Below, piece after piece: positions 1-4,411 of a stretch of 6,181 nucleotides of DNA (positions are counted from its first letter, which is position 1; every line of letters begins with the position of its first letter). The stretch spans positions 1 through 6,181 of the forward strand of contig SCUR01000404.1 in NCBI GenBank assembly GCA_004297235.1. The letters are read 5' to 3'. The notes beneath the pieces were generated by a model that searched no databases, was not told where the DNA came from, and saw only the letters and a list, made by a program, of their open reading frames with translations. A program made the position numbers and the translations under genes. The stretch comes from Candidatus Manganitrophaceae bacterium (GTDB lineage Bacteria; Nitrospirota; Nitrospiria; SBBL01; Manganitrophaceae).

Positions 1-48
1 TGCGCACAAGAGCGATGCCGCGATCCGGGTCCTTTTTTTGTTGCTCAT
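1..48 (-). CDS. 5' end of an unidentified gene (first 16 codons), probably a membrane or exported protein
   Basis: Only the first 16 codons lie in the window. Read on the minus strand from ATG at 48-46 they give MSNKKRTRIAASLLCA, a basic start followed by a hydrophobic stretch. This looks like the beginning of a signal peptide or first membrane helix. The start is chosen because a strong Shine-Dalgarno sequence (AAGGAG) sits 6 nt upstream. The frame is also open further upstream, with a second in-frame ATG at 96-94 that would add 16 mostly polar residues (MTEYNTTEALEKKESG), but that ATG has no ribosome binding site. The gene follows the UbiB-family gene on the same strand after 174 bp, so it could be a second gene of that operon or have its own promoter. 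A lipobox is not convincing, because the residues before Cys15 are S-L-L. Function cannot be assigned from so short a piece. Confidence 0.6.
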   Translation of the reverse strand, partial: MSNKKRTRIAASLLCA

Positions 49-54
49 TCCGGA

Positions 55-60
55 CTCCTT
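55..60 (-). promoter_or_regulatory. Ribosome binding site of the left-edge gene
   Basis: Minus-strand AAGGAG, preceded by a run of A, lies 6 nt before the ATG at 48-46. The spacing and match are near ideal, and this decides the start over the in-frame ATG at 96-94, which has no such motif. Confidence 0.65.
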
Positions 61-118
61 TTTTTCTAGAGCCTCCGTCGTGTTGTATTCAGTCATGGCG
101 GGCGCCCATCGTGCGCGG

Positions 119-220
119 CTCTCCGAGGCGAAACAGGATCGCTTCGCCTCGCCCGCAAGGGCGGATTGGATCTAAGACAATGCCCGTCTCCGGGATTCCC
201 GCCTGTTTGTTCTCGGAGAG
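119..220. repeat. Structured intergenic segment with nested inverted repeats
   Basis: This non-coding gap lies between the UbiB-family stop and the left-edge gene. Three inverted repeats are visible. CTCTCCGAG at 119-127 is the exact reverse complement of CTCGGAGAG at 212-220. CGAGGCGAA at 124-132 pairs with TTCGCCTCG at 143-151 across a 10-nt loop. CGCCC at 150-154 pairs with GGGCG at 159-163 around a GCAA tetraloop. On the minus-strand transcript these would form hairpins in the region between the two genes. No T-run follows either hairpin, so an intrinsic terminator is not supported. It could be an RNA stability or attenuation structure, a degenerate palindromic repeat, or chance in GC-rich DNA. 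Confidence 0.4.
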
Positions 221-222
221 AA

Positions 223-1941
223 TTATTTTCGCCTCACGAACGAGAAGAGAAGGGCCAGCGCCGGAAAGAGAATCAGCGTGCTGAGCGCGATCCCCATGGG
301 AGAGTCAAAATTGCGGACCAGATTACTATAAAGGAGCGTCATTGTCACGATAAATCCCGCAAGGACGGTTCGGTAGCCGAGCTTGTAGATCTTCGTCAGG
401 ACGGCGGTGAGGTCTTCCGAGTTCATCCGGGTCCGGAACTGCCCGTTGCTGGCGAGCTCTAAAAAATTCCGGAGAACCACCGGAAGCTCGATCAACGCGA
501 TGGCGATTTCCCTCCCCCGGGAGAAGAGCTCGGCGGTCCAGTTGGGCGCGCCGACGAATTTCTTGGCGTACGGCTCGGCGATCTCGATGATGTTCAGGTC
601 GGGATCGAGCTGCGAGCAGAGGCCGTTGAGCATCCCGGCGGTCCGGCCGGCCAGGATGAAATGGTTCGGCACCTGAAGCGACGGGTAGACATGGAAGAGG
701 GTCTCCAGATCCTGCGCCACCTGCGTCAGCGTGATCCGTTTGAAGGCGCGCGGGGAGATGTCGCGGTAGCGGTCCATAAAGAAGCGGACCACATTTTCAA
801 TATCCTCCATCCGCTCCGTCCGCGCGATGAATCCCAGATCGAGCAAGGCGCGCGCGATCCCGGAGATATCCCGGTCGATGATCGCAATCATCATCTTTTC
901 CATCCCGCGGTGGACGCCGGTGTCGATCTGCTGCATCAGGCCGAAATCGACGAAGACGAGCCGGGGGCCCGGCTGAACGAAGAGGTTTCCGGGGTGGGGA
1001 TCGCCGTGAAAGAAGCGGTGCTGGAGGATCTGCTTCATGTACGATTCGACCAGGAGGGTGGCGACCGCCTTCGTATCGATCCCCGCCCGGCGGATCTCTT
1101 GGACCCGGCTGATCTTGATCCCCTCCACGAATTCGAGCGTCAAGATCCGGCCGGTCGTATAGTTCCAGAGGACCTTCGGAACGACGATGCGGGGATCGTT
1201 TGAGAAATTCTTGTGGAACTGCTCCGCCTGGCGGGCTTCGATGAAATAGTCGAGCTCCTTGTGGACGATCTTGGAGAACTCGGCGTAAAGGATATCGAAC
1301 CGAATGTTGGTCGTCGCCTTCTGGAGGGCCCAGACGATCCAGTGGAGGGCGCGAAGATCGATCTCGACGATCTGCTCGATCTCGGGATACTGCACCTTCA
1401 CCGCCACCCGCAGCCCATCCTCACGCAGGGTCGCCTCGTGGACCTGTCCGAGGGAAGCCGAGGCGAGCGGGACTTCATTGAATGTCTCGAAGAGCGATTC
1501 CGGCGGAACGCCGAACTCCTGGATGAAACGGGTCCGGATGGTCGCGTAGGGGGCCGGAGGGACCTGGTCCTGCAGCAGCGAGAGGGTCTGCGTATAGGCG
1601 TCGGGGAGGAGATCGACCCGCGCGCTCATGAACTGGCCGACCTTGATGAGCAATCCCTTCAGGGAGAGGGCCGCCTCCTGCATCCGCAAGGCGTTTCTTC
1701 GATGGAGCGTTTCCTTCCACTCCACCGATTTGATCCGGGGGATGAAGGGGGAGACGAGCCTGTAAACGGAGTAGCTGAAGAAAATTCGAAAAGCCACCCA
1801 GAGAATGCGGAGCGCCCGGCGTCTTAAGTAAATCTGCTCCCCGACCGGGGTCGGCGGGACATCGGTCACGGGGGAGCCGGGCCGGGTCCCGGCGGCCTCC
1901 GCCGAGGGGGGTGTCGCATCGGTTTCGGTTTTGACTGTCAC
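223..1941 (-). CDS. ABC1/AarF/UbiB-family atypical protein-kinase-like ATPase
   Basis: This is a membrane-anchored member of the UbiB/AarF/ABC1 family. In bacteria and mitochondria the family supports quinone biosynthesis or lipid handling through an atypical kinase fold with ATPase activity. Counting from the GTG at 1941 (572 aa), visible motifs are: a Pro-rich, probably disordered N-terminus; the family KxGQ motif (KVGQ, about 100-103); the Ala-rich loop ASASLGQ (160-166) that replaces the usual P-loop; the lysine of VAVKVQ (182); ELD of the ExD motif (229-231); the catalytic HGDPHPGN (312-319); and DFG (332-334). Two C-terminal hydrophobic segments (about 525-541 and 548-568) match the membrane anchor of UbiB. 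All key residues are present, so it should be functional. GTG at 1962 opens the same frame 7 codons earlier but directly abuts a -10 box and lacks a ribosome binding site, so GTG 1941 with GTGAGG upstream is preferred. I give no symbol because the quinone substrate cannot be told from sequence. Confidence 0.93.
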   Translation of the reverse strand: MTVKTETDATPPSAEAAGTRPGSPVTDVPPTPVGEQIYLRRRALRILWVAFRIFFSYSVYRLVSPFIPRIKSVEWKETLHRRNALRMQEAALSLKGLLIKVGQFMSARVDLLPDAYTQTLSLLQDQVPPAPYATIRTRFIQEFGVPPESLFETFNEVPLASASLGQVHEATLREDGLRVAVKVQYPEIEQIVEIDLRALHWIVWALQKATTNIRFDILYAEFSKIVHKELDYFIEARQAEQFHKNFSNDPRIVVPKVLWNYTTGRILTLEFVEGIKISRVQEIRRAGIDTKAVATLLVESYMKQILQHRFFHGDPHPGNLFVQPGPRLVFVDFGLMQQIDTGVHRGMEKMMIAIIDRDISGIARALLDLGFIARTERMEDIENVVRFFMDRYRDISPRAFKRITLTQVAQDLETLFHVYPSLQVPNHFILAGRTAGMLNGLCSQLDPDLNIIEIAEPYAKKFVGAPNWTAELFSRGREIAIALIELPVVLRNFLELASNGQFRTRMNSEDLTAVLTKIYKLGYRTVLAGFIVTMTLLYSNLVRNFDSPMGIALSTLILFPALALLFSFVRRK

Positions 1942-1946
1942 GTGGG

Positions 1947-1952
1947 CCTCAC
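1947..1952 (-). promoter_or_regulatory. Ribosome binding site supporting the GTG 1941 start
   Basis: Minus-strand GTGAGG sits 5 nt before the GTG at 1941-1939. No comparable motif precedes the in-frame GTG at 1962-1960, so this site selects the shorter start. Confidence 0.5.
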
Positions 1953-1962
1953 TAAGCAGCAC

Positions 1963-1991
1963 ATCTTAGCAAGATTATTTTGAAGGATCAA
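1963..1991 (-). promoter_or_regulatory. Sigma-70-type promoter of the UbiB-family gene
   Basis: On the minus strand, TTGATC (plus-strand 1991-1986) and TAAGAT (1968-1963) are separated by exactly 17 nt. A TG one base before the -10 makes it an extended -10. Transcription would start near 1956, giving a leader of only about 15 nt that just contains the GTGAGG site. The arrangement agrees with translation from GTG 1941 and excludes GTG 1962. The match is by eye, without experimental support. Confidence 0.5.
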
Positions 1992-2041
1992 GGAGGGGCC
2001 GGGGGAGGGGTGATCGAATTCGGAATCAAGAACGAATGAGA

Positions 2042-2077
2042 TTGGAATGGGGCTGGGGGCAAACGCCCCCATTCCAA
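2042..2077. repeat. 36-bp palindrome in the divergent intergenic region (candidate operator)
   Basis: TTGGAATGGGG at 2042-2052 is the exact reverse complement of CCCCATTCCAA at 2067-2077. Internally, GGGGGC (2055-2060) and GCCCCC (2065-2070) can also pair around AAAC. The hairpin can therefore form with an 11-bp stem, or with a 13-bp stem carrying a 6-nt bulge. Neither side is followed by a T-run, so it is not a typical terminator. It lies between two divergent genes and ends 15 nt before a perfect TATAAT box, where the -35 region of the rightward promoter would be. This position suits a regulator-binding site. A stray repeat copy is the alternative. Confidence 0.5.
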
Positions 2078-2092
2078 GAACTTCATGATAGA

Positions 2093-2098
2093 TATAAT
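2093..2098 (+). promoter_or_regulatory. Candidate -10 box of a rightward promoter
   Basis: A perfect TATAAT lies upstream of the TPR/Ig-like protein gene. No good -35 is found 16-18 nt upstream; that space is taken by the right arm of the palindrome, which would fit an activator-dependent or repressed promoter. Transcription would begin near 2105 and give a leader of about 125 nt containing a pyrimidine-rich stretch (2121-2139). A consensus TTGACA at 2143-2148 is a second candidate but has no convincing -10 at the right distance. Confidence 0.3.
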
Positions 2099-2214
2099 TT
2101 TGTTTGACGCCATTTTGAGCCTCTTTTCCTTCCCTCTTCAAGTTGACAAAAATTGGAAAGTGTGCGACATTTTATACGTTTTTCGTCACATCAAATTTCC
2201 TCTCCACTATATAG

Positions 2215-2220
2215 AAGGAG
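2215..2220 (+). promoter_or_regulatory. Ribosome binding site of the TPR/Ig-like protein gene
   Basis: AAGGAG ends 10 nt before GTG 2231. The spacing is slightly long, but it is the only good site, and it places the start just before a signal-peptide-like segment. The longer frame from TTG 2153 has no ribosome binding site. Confidence 0.5.
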
Positions 2221-2230
2221 CGGCCCCGGG

Positions 2231-4255
2231 GTGAAAGGATTTCAGCTCTTATCCAGATTTCTTTGGAAAAGATCGAGATCCTTTTTGTGGATCGCCTCCC
2301 TTCTGTTTTCCTTCGTTCTCTTCAACTTTTTCATCCCCATTGCGGGATTCTCGGCCGAGAAAGACGACAGCGCCCTTTTCTTCGAGGGGCACGATCTGGT
2401 GGAGAAGCGCCAGCCGGACAAAGCGATCCCGATCTTCGAAGAGGTCCTCGAAAAATATCCGGAGAGCAAGGTACGGGATCTGGCGTTCTTCTGGCTGGGC
2501 CGCGCCTATTTAGAAACAGGGCAGGTCGATAAGAGCCGCGAGAGCCTCTCGCAGCTTCAGAAGGCCTTTCCGGAGAGCCCGCTTCGGACCAAGCTGGAGA
2601 AGTTGATCGTCGCCAAAGAGGGGGCGCTCGCCCGGGCGGCCAAGCGGGAGCGAGAGAAGGAAGAGAGAGAGAAGAAAGAGGCGGCGAAAACGGTCCCTTC
2701 CCCCAAAGCCCCTTCCAAGAAATCGCCCTCCGCCGTGGCGAAGGGGGAACCGCCCGAAGAGAAGATCCCCTCCCCGCCGCGGTCCGCCTCGACCCGGCAG
2801 CCGGAGGGCTTTCTGCTCGTGATCCCCCAGGTGGCCGACCTCAAGGTCGAGCCGGCGGCGGATGAAAAGCGGGGCTATCCCGGCGAGGATGTGGAGTTTC
2901 CGATTGTCATTGCCAACCGGGGGAACGGGGAGGATTCGTTCACGCTCGACTCCACCTTCCCGATCGAGTTCCGTCCCACCTTCTACTCCGAGGAGGGATC
3001 GAAGGAGTCGATTCAGACCACCCCGCCGCTTCAGCCCGACCAGTCGTTTCGCGCGCGGTTGAAGGTCCATCTTCCCTCCAACATGACCGACAATCAGAAC
3101 AAGACGTTCGAGATCAAGGTCGCGTCGCGGTTCGATCGAAACAGCTTTCAATGGATCCGAAAGACGGTGACCGCCTCTTCCCCCTTGCTCCTCGGGGAGT
3201 ATCATACCGACAAGGAGCGGGCGCGGCCCGGCGAGGAGATCCGCTATACGATCCTCTTGCTCAACAACGGCGGCGCCGAGGCGCGCGACGTCCGCGTCCG
3301 CTACGCCTATCATCCGGCGCTGGTTTTCCTCTCCGCCAACCCGGCGCCGGAACGGGTGGAATCGGCCGGCCGGGCGATTTATTGGAACGTCTCCGGGATC
3401 AAATCGAAAGGGAACGAGAAGATCGAAGTGGCCTTCAAGGTGGGGGATGAGACCGCCGCGGGCCAGCAGATTCTCAATCGCGGCGTCTATGTCGCCTCGG
3501 TCGGCGGAGAGGTGCCGTTTCTCTCCCCTCCGACTTCGGTGATGCAGGTGGCTTCGCTTCGGCTCGAAGGGGCGAAGGAAGAGCAGCGGGTGGTCTCGGG
3601 GGATCAGATTTTCTTCCCCTTCACGTTGACCAACCTGGGGAACGGTCCCGATCAATTCGCGTTCCGGACCGGCGGGGTTCCCTCCGATCGTCTCGCCCTC
3701 TACTTCGACAAAAATCAAGACGGTCTTTACCAGCCGGGCGAGCCGGCGATCACGGAGACCCCTCCTCTCGGGACGCGGGAGAACTTCCCGGTTTTGGTGG
3801 GGGTGAAGGTTCCCAACGGCCGGGACGGAGAGCGGCTCGACGTCCGGCTCGAAGCGCAGTCGAAGCAGGATGCCAAGGCAACGGCGACCGCCTCCCGATC
3901 GCTTCTGTTGAGCCTCCCGATGGTGGTGGTGCAGACGCAGATGCAATCGCGCGACAGCCTCCCGGGCGGGGTCATCTCCTATCAGGCGACGGTGACGAAC
4001 AACGGATCGGGGTTGGCCCGCAACGTGATCATCTCGGAGCTGGTGCCGCCGGAGCTGGAGTTCGTCCATGCCGACCCGGAGCCGACCGAGAAAGACGGCC
4101 GGCGGTGGGTCTGGAAGATGAACGAGCTGGGGCCGCAGCAGAAGCGGACCTTCGCCGTGAGCGTGCGGATCCGAAAAGGGCTCCCGGCCGGGACGGTCGT
4201 CCAGAAGCAGACCGAAACGGAATACCAGGATCTCCACGGCAATCATTATCCGTAG
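2231..4255 (+). CDS. Secreted TPR protein with four Ig-like (DUF11/NEW-type) domains in A-B-A-B order
   Basis: I recognise the architecture but not a named gene. Counting from GTG 2231 (674 aa), there is a long signal peptide: a basic stretch to about 16, a hydrophobic core at about 17-39, and likely cleavage after FSA (about 42). Two TPR-like repeats of the YbgF/BamD kind follow (about 46-79 and 83-116). Next is a Lys/Glu/Arg-rich then Pro/Ser-rich linker (about 124-194). Four beta-rich Ig-like domains fill the rest. Domains 1 and 3 (about 199-319, 440-562) share N(R/L)GNGxDxF and a TPPL segment. Domains 2 and 4 (about 320-439, 564-674) share PGxxIxY...NNGxxxARxV, typical of DUF11. Domain 3 carries an EF-hand-like loop, DKNQDGLYQPGE (493-504). 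The protein contains no cysteine. It is probably periplasmic, membrane-tethered or surface-exposed, acting in protein-protein or cell-envelope contacts, with no catalytic motif. The frame is also open from TTG 2153, but that start overlaps promoter-like sequence and lacks a ribosome binding site. Confidence 0.88.
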   Translation: MKGFQLLSRFLWKRSRSFLWIASLLFSFVLFNFFIPIAGFSAEKDDSALFFEGHDLVEKRQPDKAIPIFEEVLEKYPESKVRDLAFFWLGRAYLETGQVDKSRESLSQLQKAFPESPLRTKLEKLIVAKEGALARAAKREREKEEREKKEAAKTVPSPKAPSKKSPSAVAKGEPPEEKIPSPPRSASTRQPEGFLLVIPQVADLKVEPAADEKRGYPGEDVEFPIVIANRGNGEDSFTLDSTFPIEFRPTFYSEEGSKESIQTTPPLQPDQSFRARLKVHLPSNMTDNQNKTFEIKVASRFDRNSFQWIRKTVTASSPLLLGEYHTDKERARPGEEIRYTILLLNNGGAEARDVRVRYAYHPALVFLSANPAPERVESAGRAIYWNVSGIKSKGNEKIEVAFKVGDETAAGQQILNRGVYVASVGGEVPFLSPPTSVMQVASLRLEGAKEEQRVVSGDQIFFPFTLTNLGNGPDQFAFRTGGVPSDRLALYFDKNQDGLYQPGEPAITETPPLGTRENFPVLVGVKVPNGRDGERLDVRLEAQSKQDAKATATASRSLLLSLPMVVVQTQMQSRDSLPGGVISYQATVTNNGSGLARNVIISELVPPELEFVHADPEPTEKDGRRWVWKMNELGPQQKRTFAVSVRIRKGLPAGTVVQKQTETEYQDLHGNHYP

Positions 4256-4272
4256 CGATGCTGTGTCCTGTC

Positions 4273-4353
4273 GTCCTTCCCGCGAAAGCGGGAATCCGGT
4301 CGTGGTTTAGGTTCTAGGATTTTTGGATTCCCGATTAAACATTCGGGAAGGAC
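4273..4353. repeat. 81-bp REP-like palindromic element (two hairpins inside a longer inverted repeat)
   Basis: Terminal arms GTCCTTCCCG (4273-4282) and CGGGAAGGAC (4344-4353) are perfect reverse complements. An inner pair, CGGGAATCC (4289-4297) and GGATTCCCG (4325-4333), is also perfect. The same bases can instead form two local hairpins: TTCCCGC/GCGGGAA around a GAAA tetraloop (4277-4294), and TTCCCGA/TCGGGAA around an 8-nt loop (4328-4349). The sequence matches, from general knowledge, a palindromic family scattered through many bacterial genomes and known for spurious translations reading RESGNP or PAKAGI. Both appear in the flanking frames here. It resembles the ATTCCC-N8-GGGAAT core of neisserial dRS3. 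It sits 17 nt after the upstream stop and may affect transcript processing before gspA. Confidence 0.8.
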
Positions 4354-4359
4354 GGATTA

Positions 4360-4389
4360 AAGACATTGAACTTTTCCCCAGAATAAAAT
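4360..4389 (+). promoter_or_regulatory. Weak candidate promoter upstream of gspA
   Basis: AAGACA (4360-4365) and TAAAAT (4384-4389) are 18 nt apart, matching 4 of 6 and 5 of 6 consensus bases. The predicted start near 4396 would fall inside the ribosome binding site, which counts against it. Cotranscription from the upstream gene through the palindromic repeat is equally possible. Confidence 0.2.
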
Positions 4390-4392
4390 CGT

Positions 4393-4399
4393 GAGGTGA
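4393..4399 (+). promoter_or_regulatory. Ribosome binding site of gspA
   Basis: GAGGTGA ends 12 nt before ATG 4412. The spacing is long, but the protein's N-terminus matches the family start, so the ATG is secure. Confidence 0.45.
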
Positions 4400-4411
4400 A
4401 GACCAACCCCG

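Noticed and set aside
124..163. Intrinsic terminator after the UbiB-family gene
   Set aside because: Good hairpins exist, but no T-run follows on the minus strand.
661..1827. Two plus-strand open frames opposite the UbiB-family gene
   Set aside because: Asp/Leu/Arg-rich shadows of a gene that carries all catalytic motifs on the other strand.
1938..2141. Minus-strand 67-codon open frame in the divergent region
   Set aside because: It starts with TTG without a ribosome site, runs across the palindrome and promoter, and overlaps the UbiB-family start.
2153..2165. Sigma-54-like element (GG...GC)
   Set aside because: The GG and GC pairs are 7 nt apart instead of the required 10.
2143..2176. TTGACA at 2143 as the main promoter of the TPR/Ig-like gene
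   Set aside because: The -35 is perfect, but at 16-19 nt the -10 candidates match only about 3 of 6 bases. It is noted only as an alternative.
2153..2230. Longer N-terminus of the TPR/Ig-like protein from TTG 2153
   Set aside because: No ribosome binding site. The added 26 residues are not signal-peptide-like and precede a good GTG with AAGGAG.
2510..4246. Very long antisense open frame (578 codons) opposite the TPR/Ig-like gene
   Set aside because: Its product is an Arg/Leu/Gly/Pro-rich string without domains, as expected opposite a GC-rich gene. The plus-strand protein has clear conserved motifs.
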